A stretch of 64,000 nt of DNA from Candidatus Fukatsuia endosymbiont of Tuberolachnus salignus (GCF_964030845.1 NZ_OZ034983.1:992001-1056000), one strand, 5' to 3'. Positions 1 to 9,441 are shown, numbered from the stretch's first letter. Numbers and translations: made by a program. Notes: generated by a model from the sequence alone, not told the origin.

Positions 1-21
1 AACTTAGTAATTAATTCGTCA

Positions 22-720
22 TTACAAAGCAGCCAGATCGCTTTGATCGATAGCAACACCTGCACCCATAGTAGTGGACAAACTAATTTTCTTGATATAA
101 ACACCCTTCGCCGTGGCAGGTTTAGCTTTTTTCAGCGCCACAACCAAAGATTCTAAATTTTCTCTCAACGCAGCAGTATCAAAGTCGGCCTTACCAATAG
201 TGGTATGGATAATTCCGTTTTTATCATTGCGGTAACGAACTTGACCTGCTTTAGCGTTTTTCACCGCTTCTACAACATTAGGCGTTACAGTGCCAACTTT
301 AGGGTTAGGCATCAGACCACGTGGACCCAGAATTTGTCCTAATTGACCAACAACACGCATTGCATCAGGGGAAGCAATGACGACGTCAAAGTCCATTTCA
401 CCTTCTTTGATTTTATCAGCTAAATCATCCATTCCTACCAGTTCAGCACCTGCATCTTTCGCGGCGTCAGCAGCAGCGCCTTGAGCAAATACAGCAACAC
501 GTATTGAACGACCAGTACCATGTGGTAGAACAGTGGCACCACGAACGTTTTGATCAGATTTACGTGCATCAATACCGAGATTAACGGCAACGTCCATGCT
601 CTCTACAAATTTAGCAACAGCCAGCTCTTTAAGCAGAGCAAAGGCTTCATCAATACTATAGTTTTTGGTAACATCAACTTTGTCACGGATCATCCGCATA
701 CGTTTGGTTAGCTTGGCCAT
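22..720 (-). CDS. rplA: 50S ribosomal protein L1
   Basis: L1 binds 23S rRNA at the mobile L1 stalk near the E site and represses its own operon by binding the rplK leader mRNA. The 232-residue product has the usual length (234 in E. coli) and the conserved central segment GPRGLMPNPK plus GTVTPNV. Its ATG lies 4 bases after the rplK stop, so the two genes are translationally coupled as in other enterobacteria. The window ends just downstream, so rplJ and rplL are not visible. Identification is firm. Confidence 0.98.
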   Translation of the reverse strand: MAKLTKRMRMIRDKVDVTKNYSIDEAFALLKELAVAKFVESMDVAVNLGIDARKSDQNVRGATVLPHGTGRSIRVAVFAQGAAADAAKDAGAELVGMDDLADKIKEGEMDFDVVIASPDAMRVVGQLGQILGPRGLMPNPKVGTVTPNVVEAVKNAKAGQVRYRNDKNGIIHTTIGKADFDTAALRENLESLVVALKKAKPATAKGVYIKKISLSTTMGAGVAIDQSDLAAL

Positions 721-724
721 TTCA

Positions 725-1153
725 TCATCCCTCTACTACCAAACCCATAGAACGGGCGGTACCTTCAATAGAGCGCACCATAGCACCGATATCAGCACCT
801 GTCATATCCGCAGCTTTAGTCTGTGCGATTTCAAGAATCTGGGCACTGGTCACCTTACCTACTTTTTCTGAGTTCGGCTTACCGGAGCCAGACTTAACAC
901 CCGCTGCTTTTTTCAGCAAAACTGCAGCTGGCGGAGTTTTAGTAACAAACGTGAAAGAGCGATCAGAATACACAGTAATAACAACAGGGATAGGCAAGCC
1001 CTTTTCAATACCTTCAGTTCTGGCATTAAACGCTTTGCAAAACTCCATAATGTTAACACCCTGCTGCCCCAAAGCTGGCCCTACTGGCGGGCTCGGATTC
1101 GCCGCACCGGCCGCCACTTGCAGCTTGACATAGGCTTGTACTTTTTTAGCCAT
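725..1153 (-). CDS. rplK: 50S ribosomal protein L11
   Basis: L11 forms the GTPase-associated centre with 23S rRNA helices 43/44 and is needed for RelA activation. The 142-residue product matches family length, begins MAKKVQAYVKLQV and has the Pro-rich hinge GAANPSPPVGPALGQQGVN near residues 18-36. It is the first gene of the rplK-rplA unit, with a 208-base leader separating it from nusG that should hold its promoter and the L1 feedback site. Confidence 0.98.
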   Translation of the reverse strand: MAKKVQAYVKLQVAAGAANPSPPVGPALGQQGVNIMEFCKAFNARTEGIEKGLPIPVVITVYSDRSFTFVTKTPPAAVLLKKAAGVKSGSGKPNSEKVGKVTSAQILEIAQTKAADMTGADIGAMVRSIEGTARSMGLVVEG

Positions 1154-1296
1154 TTACCATTCCTCAATTTGGGTAGTAGCGCCTCATTTAAGGCTTCCCT
1201 TGTGCCACCTTACTTCGCTTGTCACGACCGAACAAAAGCAAGACGCTCGATATATTCTCCACCATAAAAAGCGAAGACCAGATAATAGAAACGAAA

Positions 1297-1323
1297 GCGC
1301 GGAATTTTATTTTAATTCCACGC
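1297..1323 (-). terminator. Inverted repeat in the nusG-rplK gap, possible terminator or attenuator
   Basis: The arms GCGCGGAATT and AATTCCACGC form a stem of about ten pairs with one mismatch around an AT-rich loop. Read on the minus strand it is followed by a short T-rich stretch, so it could partly terminate nusG transcription before the rplK promoter. The T-run is broken, so a structural role in the rplK leader is equally possible. Confidence 0.35.
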
Positions 1324-1361
1324 CAGTAGCAATACTCAGACTTCAATATACGGCGGAAAAA

Positions 1362-1910
1362 TCAACTTTTTTCAACTTGATTGAAACACAATTCGACCGG
1401 AGTAGAACGACCGAAGATAGAGACAGACACCTTCAGACGATTCTTGTCATACTCGACTTCTTCAACAATACCACTAAAATCGGCAAAGGGACCGTCATTA
1501 ACACGCACTGATTCACCTGGTTCGAACAATACCTTCGGCCGCGGTTTATCACCTACTTGTTCCAGACGACACATTATATTCCTATATTCTTTATCACTGA
1601 TAGGCGCAGGACGATCAGAAGTTCCGCCGATGAACCCCTGCACTCGAGCTACGCGCCTTACTAAGTGCCAACTAGCATCATTCATCTGCATATGTACAAG
1701 CACATAGCCAGGGAAAAGCTTACTCTCACTTTTGACACGCTGCCCGCCCGGACGTACCTCGACGACTACTTCTGCTGGCACGATTATCTCACCAAAAAGC
1801 TCCTCCAAGTTGTGCAACTTGATATGTTCACGCAACGCCACCGCTACACGCTTTTCATGACCGACAAACGTCTGAACGACGTACCAACGTTTTCTAGGTG
1901 CTTCGGACAT
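1362..1910 (-). CDS. nusG: Transcription termination/antitermination factor NusG
   Basis: NusG binds RNA polymerase through its N-terminal NGN domain and couples it to Rho or ribosomal S10 through its C-terminal KOW domain. The 182-residue protein starts MSEAPRKRWYVVQTF and has the KOW signature near residues 130-150 (GESVRVNDGPFADFSGIVEE). Length equals the E. coli protein (181). It sits 4 bases after secE, the conserved secE-nusG operon. Confidence 0.98.
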   Translation of the reverse strand: MSEAPRKRWYVVQTFVGHEKRVAVALREHIKLHNLEELFGEIIVPAEVVVEVRPGGQRVKSESKLFPGYVLVHMQMNDASWHLVRRVARVQGFIGGTSDRPAPISDKEYRNIMCRLEQVGDKPRPKVLFEPGESVRVNDGPFADFSGIVEEVEYDKNRLKVSVSIFGRSTPVELCFNQVEKS

Positions 1911-1914
1911 CTTT

Positions 1915-2298
1915 TTAAAACCTCAGGCCAGTAATAAACGATACCAGACGGACAAGAATACCATCAAGCCCCCAAAGAATCAGCGACATCACGGTAGTTA
2001 CTGCAGCAACAACCAGGGTGGTTTGCAGTGTTTCCTGCCGCGTAGGCCAAATCACCTTACGCATTTCAGTACGCGCTTCACGAGCAAAGGCAATAGTGGC
2101 TTTGCCCTTTACCGTCACCAACACCACAGCACCAGCAATCGCGATAATAACCAGTACTGCCAACGCACGCAGTGGCAAAGTAACATCACGGTAATAGTAA
2201 TTACCGACAACAGCCACAATTAACAATACGGCAACAACAGACCATTTAATCGTTTCTAAACCGCTACGGCTACCTTGAGCTTGTATATTCACACTCAT
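1915..2298 (-). CDS. secE: Preprotein translocase subunit SecE
   Basis: SecE is the clamp subunit of the SecYEG channel in the inner membrane. I chose the ATG at 2298 (MSVNIQAQGS) because it gives 127 residues, exactly the E. coli length, whereas the longer frame adds only MTGWF. Hydrophobic segments lie at about residues 18-38, 43-63 and 95-118. The essential amphipathic stretch before the third is visible (AREARTEMRKVIWPTRQETLQTT). The normal upstream neighbour tufB is absent; three tRNA genes lie directly upstream. Confidence 0.97.
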   Translation of the reverse strand: MSVNIQAQGSRSGLETIKWSVVAVLLIVAVVGNYYYRDVTLPLRALAVLVIIAIAGAVVLVTVKGKATIAFAREARTEMRKVIWPTRQETLQTTLVVAAVTTVMSLILWGLDGILVRLVSFITGLRF

Positions 2299-2497
2299 AA
2301 ACCAACCCGTCATTTTAAATCAAACAAACCCTAATGTAACAACTTCGGCGATTGTATCACACTTACAAAGACAGAGCAGTCATCTTCAATCGATCGACAA
2401 ACACGGACAATAGTGACATAAAATTGGGAGGAGGTGATACTAGACTGATGCAGAGGCGCGACGCTACGCACTACTTACCAATAGGCATAATACAATC

Positions 2498-2572
<75 letters not shown>

Positions 2573-2599
2573 AGAAGCACTGAGTAGAAAAATCAAATC

Positions 2600-2684
<85 letters not shown>

Positions 2685-2701
2685 TACATTTAGAATCTGA
2701 A

Positions 2702-2777
<76 letters not shown>

Positions 2778-2791
2778 ATCAAGTGGAGCGC

Positions 2792-2820
2792 ATTCTAGGC
2801 AGTGTGAACGCGCTATGCAA
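2792..2820 (-). promoter_or_regulatory. Promoter of the thrU-tyrU-glyT tRNA operon
   Basis: On the minus strand a -35 box TTGCAT (2815-2820) and a -10 box TAGAAT (2792-2797) are separated by exactly 17 bases. They are followed by a GC-rich discriminator GCGCTCC and then the tRNA-Thr start. A GC-rich discriminator is typical of stringently controlled stable-RNA promoters; that regulation is inferred. Confidence 0.8.
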
Positions 2821-2993
2821 CAAAAAAATTATTTTACGGATTCTTTTGCCTGTAAAACGAACAAACATTTATTAATTGGTGATTTATCAGGCGGAATTAG
2901 TGCCTTTTCTTCACCGCCGATCTTTTCAGAAAAATTTTGTACTCTTTTTAGTGTCCAAGTGTATCAAACCAGAATATCCTACATACTCATTTG

Positions 2994-3111
2994 ACCTGAA
3001 GATATTGGTTTTTGTGTTTAGAAAAATATTATCAATTTTCAGTAAAAATCATCATGTTGTGCGCTATTAAATAATCTAATTGTTCCAATGTTTTAAATGG
3101 TGATGAGTATA
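2994..3111. repeat. Dispersed repeat R3, copy 1
   Basis: About 118 bases that recur at 48473-48589 with scattered substitutions (shared core includes TTTTTGTGTTTAGAA and TATTAAATAATCTAAT). It fills the gap between the tRNA promoter and xseA, where guaB is the usual neighbour of xseA. No ORF or terminal inverted repeat is evident. The remainder of the gap (2821-2993) is AT-rich with nothing recognisable. Confidence 0.75.
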
Positions 3112-3115
3112 GAAG

Positions 3116-4510
3116 GTGTTTACTTTGGAATTCTCTAGCGCTTATATGTCGTCAATTTTTACTGTCAGTCACCTTAATCAAAGCGTGCGGCAACTGTTGG
3201 AAGTCGAAATAGGTCAAATTTGGCTAAGTGCCGAAATTTCCAATTTCTCACAGCCCTCTTCTGGTCACTGGTATTTCACTTTGAAAGACGATCATGCACA
3301 GGTACGTTGTGCCATGTTCCGTAACTGTAATCGTCGGAGTGTTGTTAAACCCCAAAACGGTCAGCAGGTACTTGTCAGAGCATCGATCACCGTATACGAA
3401 CCTAGAGGTGAGTACCAACTGATCATCGAGAGTATGCAGAGCGCAGGTGAGGGTGTATTACAACACAAATTTGAACAACTTAAACAACGTTTAATCACCG
3501 AAGGAATATTTGACCAAAACCACAAGCGACGACTACCCAGCCCAGTTAAGCAAGTTGGCGTCATTACTTCTGTCAGCGGTGCAGTTTTACATGATGTTTT
3601 ACAAATATTACAACGTCGTGATCCCTCACTGCCTGTGGTGATTTACCCCACCGCCGTGCAAGGTACCGATGCACCACTACAAATTGTCAGAGCAATCGAA
3701 ATCGCTAATCAGAGAGCAGAGTGTGACCTGTTAATTCTGAGTCGTGGTGGCGGCTCCCTGGAGGATTTATCGAGTTTCAACGATGAACGGGTCGCGCGCG
3801 CTATTTTTAATAGCCATATCGTGATAGTCAGTGCCGTCGGCCATGAAACCGATGTTACCATTGCCGATTTTGTCGCCGATTTACGTGCACCAACCCCTTC
3901 GGCTGCCGCTGAATTAGTGAGCCGTAACCAGTTGGAGTTGATACGCCAACTACAAGTTCAACGACAACACATAGAAGTGGCGATGGATTATTATCTGGCA
4001 CAATGCCATCAGCGATTTACCACACTTAATCATCATCTACAACAGCAACATCCACAATTACGGTTGGCACATCAACAAAACCTGTTAACCAAGCTACAAA
4101 ACAGGCTGGAGAATGGCGTAGCCAGACAAATTCTCCTGCCGTTACAACGCATGGATCGGCTACAACAACGCCTAGCACAGCTGCCACTACCAAGGATAAT
4201 TCATGGTTATCAGCAACAAATACAACGGCAATCGTATCGCCTTAAACAAGCCTTACAACACCAACTGCATTGCTATCGCCAACGTTTTGGTATTGCTTGT
4301 TCCCAACTGGAAGCCGTCAGCCCGTTAGCCACCTTGTCACGTGGTTATAATGTGACACAAACTCCAGCAGGCACGGTATTAAAAACAACCCAGCAGGTAC
4401 AAACAGGTGATAAATTAATTACTTGCTTGCAAGATGGTTGGGTAGAAAGTGAAGTCACACAAATTAATACCACCCCAAAAATGCGTCGAAACAAGTTATT
4501 TTTTCTTTAG
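3116..4510 (+). CDS. xseA: Exodeoxyribonuclease VII large subunit
   Basis: XseA with XseB degrades single-stranded DNA in both directions. The protein resembles Yersinia XseA: an N-terminal OB-fold (about residues 12-110, with SGHWYFTLKDD and QVRCAMFR), a catalytic domain with SRGGGSLEDL and SAVGHETDVTIADFVADLRAPTPSAAAEL, then a coiled-coil C-terminus. The start is uncertain. GTG 3116 is the longest option, but AGAAGG at 3111-3116 better serves TTG 3125, and ATG 3146 (MSSIFTVSHLNQ) matches where homologues begin. It converges on der with a 15-base overlap of the two 3' ends. The usual divergent neighbour guaB is not upstream. Confidence 0.95.
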   Translation: MFTLEFSSAYMSSIFTVSHLNQSVRQLLEVEIGQIWLSAEISNFSQPSSGHWYFTLKDDHAQVRCAMFRNCNRRSVVKPQNGQQVLVRASITVYEPRGEYQLIIESMQSAGEGVLQHKFEQLKQRLITEGIFDQNHKRRLPSPVKQVGVITSVSGAVLHDVLQILQRRDPSLPVVIYPTAVQGTDAPLQIVRAIEIANQRAECDLLILSRGGGSLEDLSSFNDERVARAIFNSHIVIVSAVGHETDVTIADFVADLRAPTPSAAAELVSRNQLELIRQLQVQRQHIEVAMDYYLAQCHQRFTTLNHHLQQQHPQLRLAHQQNLLTKLQNRLENGVARQILLPLQRMDRLQQRLAQLPLPRIIHGYQQQIQRQSYRLKQALQHQLHCYRQRFGIACSQLEAVSPLATLSRGYNVTQTPAGTVLKTTQQVQTGDKLITCLQDGWVESEVTQINTTPKMRRNKLFFL

Positions 4511-5971
4511 ATGTGATTGCAAGCGCTTACGTTTACGCATTTGGTTTGGTGTTAAGCTATTGCGTTTGCCCGCAAAGGGATTATCGCCTTCTTTAAATTG
4601 AATGCGGATCGGTGTCCCCATCACTTTTAATGAGCGACGAAAATAGTTCATCAAATAACGTTTATATGTATCAGTTAACTCTGCCACTTGATTACCGTGG
4701 ATCACTACAATAGGCGGATTATAGCCCCCCGCATGAGCGTACTTAAGTTTCACACGGCGACCACGAACCAGCGGCGGCTGATGTTCTTCTTCTGCCATCT
4801 GCATAATTCGGGTCAGTAACGAGGTGTTAACCCGTTTAGTTGAACAGTCATAGGCTTCCTGTACCGAAGTGAACAAATCACCAACACCACTCCCCCGTAA
4901 AGCAGAGATAAAATGGACACGGGCAAAATCGATAAAACCTAAACGTAGATTAAGCATATCTTTCAATTGGTTACGATCTTCTGGCTTCATACCATCCCAT
5001 TTATTCACCACAATCACCAACGAGCGACCACTGTTAAGGATAAAACCCAGCAAAGAAAGATCCTGATCAGAAATGCCATCACGAGCATCAATGACCAGCA
5101 GCACAACATTAGAATCTTCAATCGCTTTCAATGTTTTGATCACTGAAAATTTTTCAACGGTTTCCGTCACCTTGCCACGTTTACGTACACCCGCAGTATC
5201 AATGAGAACATATTCACGTTCACCCCGAACCATCGGAATATAAATACTGTCACGTGTAGTACCTGGCATATCATACACCACCACTCTTTCCTCACCCAAA
5301 ATACGGTTAGTGAGTGTCGATTTACCTACATTAGGACGTCCAACGATAGCCAGTTTAATCGGCAAATCCTGTGGATTGAAATCGTCTTCTGGCTCTTCTT
5401 CATGATGCTGTTTTTCTTGCTCAAGCCAATAAGAGGCGTTAAGTTGTTCTTCAGTCAATGCCGATTCAGGTTTTTCAATGGTAATAAACGGTGCCATAAC
5501 CCGTTCTATCAACTGGATAATACCACGTCCATGAGAGGCCGCAATCGCATGAATTTCACCCAGACCCAACGAGTAAAAATCGGCTATAGCACTATCAGGA
5601 TCGACACCATCTGTTTTATTGACAAGCAAATAAGTCGCTTTTTTTCGGTTGCGTAAATGTTGAGCAATGCCTTTATCCGCAGGGATCACTCCAGATCGAC
5701 CATCCACCATAAAGAATACGATGTCAGCCTCTTCAATCGCCAATAGGGATTGCCCTGCCATTCGTGTCTCAACACCCTCTTCTGTGCCATCGATACCACC
5801 CGTATCGATAACAATAAACTCATGCCCTTCCAATTCAGCACGACCATATTTACGATCACGTGTTAACCCTGGAAAATCAGCGACCAATGCATCACGAGTG
5901 CGTGTTAAACGGTTAAATAACGTGGATTTACCCACATTTGGGCGCCCAACTAGCGCGATAACAGGTATCAT
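4496..5971 (-). CDS. der: Ribosome-assembly GTPase Der (EngA)
   Basis: Der is a double-GTPase needed for maturation of the 50S subunit. Two G domains are visible, each with GRPNVGKST (start of the protein and about residue 200), followed by DTGG/DTAG switch motifs and NKTD/NKWD base-recognition motifs; a KH-like domain ends the protein. I chose ATG 5971 (MIPVIALVGRPN), giving 491 residues against 490 in E. coli; the upstream in-frame ATG would add 20 unconserved residues. It is the distal gene of the rlmN-to-der cluster. Confidence 0.97.
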   Translation of the reverse strand: MIPVIALVGRPNVGKSTLFNRLTRTRDALVADFPGLTRDRKYGRAELEGHEFIVIDTGGIDGTEEGVETRMAGQSLLAIEEADIVFFMVDGRSGVIPADKGIAQHLRNRKKATYLLVNKTDGVDPDSAIADFYSLGLGEIHAIAASHGRGIIQLIERVMAPFITIEKPESALTEEQLNASYWLEQEKQHHEEEPEDDFNPQDLPIKLAIVGRPNVGKSTLTNRILGEERVVVYDMPGTTRDSIYIPMVRGEREYVLIDTAGVRKRGKVTETVEKFSVIKTLKAIEDSNVVLLVIDARDGISDQDLSLLGFILNSGRSLVIVVNKWDGMKPEDRNQLKDMLNLRLGFIDFARVHFISALRGSGVGDLFTSVQEAYDCSTKRVNTSLLTRIMQMAEEEHQPPLVRGRRVKLKYAHAGGYNPPIVVIHGNQVAELTDTYKRYLMNYFRRSLKVMGTPIRIQFKEGDNPFAGKRNSLTPNQMRKRKRLQSHLKKK

Positions 5972-6027
5972 TTGTTGAAGCCTTATGGTCTTACACAGGG
6001 TAAATGTTGTCAGGGATCCATAATCTG

Positions 6028-7218
6028 TCAATCAGGGATACCGGTAAAGGCGTAAACTGTGCCGTTTTTGCTTTGTATAATCAGTTTATTATCAACAACT
6101 AACGGTGTACTGAGAAAACCAGAGCTATCCACCTGCTGTTGTGCCACAAAACGACCATCTTCTTTATTTAGCCAATGTAAATATCCTTTACTGTCACCCA
6201 CAACCAAATAATTGTTATACATGGCCGGTGAAGTCAGATTGCGATGTAATAAATCGCTTTGGTTCCAAACGGTAACACCACCATTCGATTGCAGTGCCAT
6301 AATACGATCATTTTGATCAACCAAATAAATACGCCCCATATTGACGATAAAATCATCGACTGACCCCATCTCGCGTTGCCACAAAATTTGCCCCGAACGC
6401 AGATCCAATGCCGTCAGATTACCGTTATAGGCCAATGCGTAGACGATACCCTCCACCACCACCGGACTCATATCCACATCACTCAAGCGATCAATTTCGG
6501 TAGCACCCGTTATCTGGGAAATGTGTTGCTGCCAAATTAGCTGGCCTTGTTCTATCATCACGGCACTGACACGACCATTATCACCGCCAACAATAGTAGC
6601 ACCCATTGCCACGGTCGGCGTTGATTCACCACGTAACGAAAGCAATGGCATATCCAAATTCAATGTCCATTTAATAGTACCGTCCGCCCGGTTTAACGCC
6701 TGTAACATACCATTACTGGTGTGGATCAGTAGTAAATCGTCGCTGACCACCGGACGAGATAAGACTTCACCAGCGACAGCACTTTGCCAAACGAGCTTGC
6801 CATCAGAGGTATTCAACGCATACACTCGTGCTTCTTCACTGCCAACATAGAGATGAGAATCGGCTACCGTTAGGCCTCCCGATAACATCGCTGATCGATC
6901 ATTGCCAAGGAAATGAGTTTTTTCCGCCAGATTAACCCGCCAAATTTGTTTACCACTGTTTACCTCCATTGCCTGCACCAAACCTTTACGATCAGCGGCA
7001 AATATTGACGAACCCTGCCAAGTCGGGTGTAAACGAGAATAATAACCGGCAACACCACTACCCACAGAGACACTCCACATTTTATCAGGAGTGAATTGAT
7101 TGGTAACTTTTGGTAGAGGCGATAGAACTGCCATCTCGTCTTCACTATTAAGCAGTGAACAACCACTCAAAAAAATAACTGATACCAGTCCTGATAAAAG
7201 TGTTTTACGCAATCGCAT
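6028..7218 (-). CDS. bamB: Outer-membrane protein assembly lipoprotein BamB
   Basis: BamB is the beta-propeller lipoprotein of the BAM complex that folds outer-membrane barrels. The 396-residue product has a lipoprotein signal with lipobox LSGC (Cys about residue 20). Eight PQQ-like blades follow, recognisable from repeated motifs such as YALNTSDGKLVWQ, LQALNRADGTIKW and LTALDLRSGQILW. Length matches E. coli (392). Its start is separated from yfgM by about 205 bases of R2 and R1 repeat debris, whereas in E. coli the two genes are nearly adjacent. Confidence 0.96.
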   Translation of the reverse strand: MRLRKTLLSGLVSVIFLSGCSLLNSEDEMAVLSPLPKVTNQFTPDKMWSVSVGSGVAGYYSRLHPTWQGSSIFAADRKGLVQAMEVNSGKQIWRVNLAEKTHFLGNDRSAMLSGGLTVADSHLYVGSEEARVYALNTSDGKLVWQSAVAGEVLSRPVVSDDLLLIHTSNGMLQALNRADGTIKWTLNLDMPLLSLRGESTPTVAMGATIVGGDNGRVSAVMIEQGQLIWQQHISQITGATEIDRLSDVDMSPVVVEGIVYALAYNGNLTALDLRSGQILWQREMGSVDDFIVNMGRIYLVDQNDRIMALQSNGGVTVWNQSDLLHRNLTSPAMYNNYLVVGDSKGYLHWLNKEDGRFVAQQQVDSSGFLSTPLVVDNKLIIQSKNGTVYAFTGIPD

Positions 7219-7235
7219 GAGAATTCCCCTTTAAA

Positions 7236-7422
7236 ACCTTTTCGAAATCTATTAGGCTCGCTGATGTTTCGTCAAAAATGATATCAAGATAGATTTCCTT
7301 GCAAAACCGTGACCAGTGCTGCGAAGTCAAGGCGCCTGGAGCGCAGCAACTGCAACGTACAGGCAAACATATGAAGATTGCGAGCACCACGTAACGCAGA
7401 ATTTACAGCACCTGGATAGACT
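7236..7422. repeat. Repeat debris in the bamB-yfgM gap (R2 fragment plus degraded R1)
   Basis: Bases 7236-7288 match the outer half of repeat family R2 (TTTTCGAAATCTATTAGGCTCG then TTCGTCAAAAATGA). Bases 7289-7422 match family R1 (start ATAGATTTCCTTGCAAAACCGTG, interior GAAGATTGCGAGCACCACGTAACGCAGAATT), but its right terminal repeat is lost. R1 seems to have landed inside R2. Confidence 0.7.
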
Positions 7423-7423
7423 G

Positions 7424-7981
7424 TCAGTCAGACAGATCATCTAACTTCAAGCGCAACAATACTTGCAGTGCCTGAGAAGCATTGGACTCGATACCCTTAG
7501 TGTAAGCCGCACGTGCCGCCACGATATCCCCCTTACTCAAAAATAAGTCACCCCGTATACGCAGATTAATCAACGATAATAGATTTTCATCTTTCGTTTG
7601 ATCCACAGCGAGAGTCAGCTGCTGTTCCGCTCTGTCAAACGCTTTTTGCTCAACAAAATAGTTTGCTAATTCTAGGGCGATGAAAACACCGTAATTATTA
7701 TTATTGTCTTGAATAAATTTTTCAGCCGCAGCAACATCGTGATCTTTATCAATCGATTTTTTATCGCCAAGATCTTTATCACGAGGAAACAACGCTTCAC
7801 TCACCTGTTGATAGGAAAAAGAAGCCGCCTTTAATGTTGTATTCTGATGGTTTTGCCAATAGTGCCAGCCAATTAAAACACTGATGCCAAGCACCACACT
7901 CACAACCAGCACCCTAATATTTTCACTAAAAAAACGGCGTACTGCATCAGCTTGGTCATTTGCAGTGGTATAAATTTCCAC
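7424..7981 (-). CDS. yfgM: YfgM, inner-membrane TPR protein (ancillary SecYEG translocon subunit), shortened
   Basis: YfgM is a single-pass inner-membrane protein with a periplasmic TPR domain that works with PpiD at the SecYEG exit. The start is GTG with GGAGGA upstream. The N-terminus MEIYTTANDQADAVRRFFSE and the TM segment at about residues 22-42 are family-typical. The protein is 185 residues against 206 in E. coli. Aligned by eye, about 34 residues between INLR and RGD...LSKGD are gone, roughly one TPR unit, while a charged insertion (DKDLGDKKSIDKDHD) precedes AAAEKF. Probably functional but structurally altered. Confidence 0.9.
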   Translation of the reverse strand: MEIYTTANDQADAVRRFFSENIRVLVVSVVLGISVLIGWHYWQNHQNTTLKAASFSYQQVSEALFPRDKDLGDKKSIDKDHDVAAAEKFIQDNNNNYGVFIALELANYFVEQKAFDRAEQQLTLAVDQTKDENLLSLINLRIRGDLFLSKGDIVAARAAYTKGIESNASQALQVLLRLKLDDLSD

Positions 7982-7997
7982 GATATATTTCCTCCTT

Positions 7998-8164
7998 AGA
8001 AGCTGTTAGAAATCTTTTGTGCTCGCCGTGTTTTGGTCAAGTCATTCGTCAAAAATGAGCTCAACATGCTCATTTACTCCCTTTTGCATACAAAGAATAA
8101 ACTGTGCTTTTTCGCCTATTTTTTCCTCTTCTGAGCACAGCGAAAAAGATTTGGAACAGACTCT
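7998..8164. repeat. R2 repeat copy between yfgM and hisS
   Basis: A 167-base element with imperfect inverted ends (TTAGAAGCTGTTAGAAATC ... GATTTGGAACAGACTCTTAA). The interior (ATGAGCTCAACATGCTCATTTACTCCCTTTTGCATACAAAGA) matches the R2 copies at 28249-28420 and 28901-29026. Its right edge touches the stop codon of hisS. Confidence 0.85.
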
Positions 8165-9441
8165 TAAGCCAACAGCGTCACGAGACGTGAAACAACATCA
8201 ACCAGTGCTAATGTTTCTTGTTCACCGGTACTGAGATTTTTCAGTCCCACTCGCTTAGCGGCAAGTTCATCTTTGCCAAGTACTAGAACGAAACGTGCCC
8301 CATACTTATTCGCACGAGTAAATTGCTTTGCCATTCTACCACCACGGTGATCGGTCATTAATTTCAAATGAGGTATCGCATCGCGCAAAGTTTCAGACAA
8401 TTGTATCGCTGCATTCAGGGTATTTTCACCCGAAACGGCAAAATATAAATCAACCACGGGTACGGTAAAGTCAGGATCAACCTTTTTAAACAGCAAGATA
8501 AGCCGTTCCAATCCGATAGCAAAACCCACTGCCGGGGTCTCCCGTCCACCCAATTGCTCCACTAATGTATCATAACGACCACCAGCACAAACTGTACCTT
8601 GCGCACCCAAGCTTTTCGTTACCCACTCAAACACCGTACGATTGTAATAATCTAATCCACGCACCAACCGGGGATTGACTCTGTATTTAATCTTTGTTTG
8701 ATCTAAAAGTGCGCACAAATCTGCAAAATGCTGTTTTGATTCTTCATCGAGGTATTCAGAGAGTTGCGGGGCATCATTAAGTAATCGCTGAACATCCGGA
8801 TCCTTAGTATCGAGCACCCTTAATGGATTTGTGTACATACGACGTCGACAATCTTTGTCCAGTTTATCTTGATGCACTTCTAAAAATTTTACCAGCGCTT
8901 GACGATAATCGGTTCGTGCGACCAAGGATCCAATAGAATTCAGCTCAAGTTCAACATGATCCGTAATACCCAACGCCTTCCAACAACGTGCACTTAGCAG
9001 GATCAACTCCGCATCAATACTCGAGTCAGATAAACCAAAAGCTTCTGCGCCCAACTGATAAAACTGACGATAACGCCCTTTTTGAGGGCGCTCATAGCGA
9101 AACATCGCGCCACTGTACCATAGACGTTGTTGTTGATTATAAAATAGACCATTCTCAATACCGGCACGCACACAACCCGCAGTACCTTCGGGGCGCAGCG
9201 TCAAACTTTCACCGTTGCGGTCTTCAAAGCTGTACATCTCTTTTTCTACTACATCAGTGACCTCACCGATGGCGCGTTTAAACAAGGGTGTCGCTTCTAC
9301 TATCGGTAAACGTATTTCACTATAACCGTAACTTGCCAATACCTGCTGCAACACACTTTCAATTTTTTGCCACACTGCTGTTTCTGCCGGTAAGCAATCG
9401 TTCATACCACGAACAGCCTGAATATTTTCTACTTTTGCCAC
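8164..9441 (-). CDS. hisS: Histidyl-tRNA synthetase
   Basis: Class II aminoacyl-tRNA synthetase charging tRNA-His. Visible motifs are motif 1 near the N-terminus, motif 2 (FRYERPQKGRYRQFYQLG, about residues 113-130), the histidine-A motif GLDYYNRTVFEW (about 265) and motif 3 (GFAIGLERL, about 310). The 425 residues match E. coli (424). It follows ispG in the conserved ispG-hisS-yfgM order. Its last codon abuts the R2 repeat. Confidence 0.97.
   Translation of the reverse strand: MAKVENIQAVRGMNDCLPAETAVWQKIESVLQQVLASYGYSEIRLPIVEATPLFKRAIGEVTDVVEKEMYSFEDRNGESLTLRPEGTAGCVRAGIENGLFYNQQQRLWYSGAMFRYERPQKGRYRQFYQLGAEAFGLSDSSIDAELILLSARCWKALGITDHVELELNSIGSLVARTDYRQALVKFLEVHQDKLDKDCRRRMYTNPLRVLDTKDPDVQRLLNDAPQLSEYLDEESKQHFADLCALLDQTKIKYRVNPRLVRGLDYYNRTVFEWVTKSLGAQGTVCAGGRYDTLVEQLGGRETPAVGFAIGLERLILLFKKVDPDFTVPVVDLYFAVSGENTLNAAIQLSETLRDAIPHLKLMTDHRGGRMAKQFTRANKYGARFVLVLGKDELAAKRVGLKNLSTGEQETLALVDVVSRLVTLLA

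Noticed and set aside
1200..1511. 103-codon plus-strand ORF across the rplK leader
   Set aside because: Overlaps the 3' end of nusG and the leader region, with no family resemblance.
7205..7390. 61-codon ORF upstream of bamB
   Set aside because: It lies entirely in R1/R2 repeat debris and shows no similarity to a protein family.
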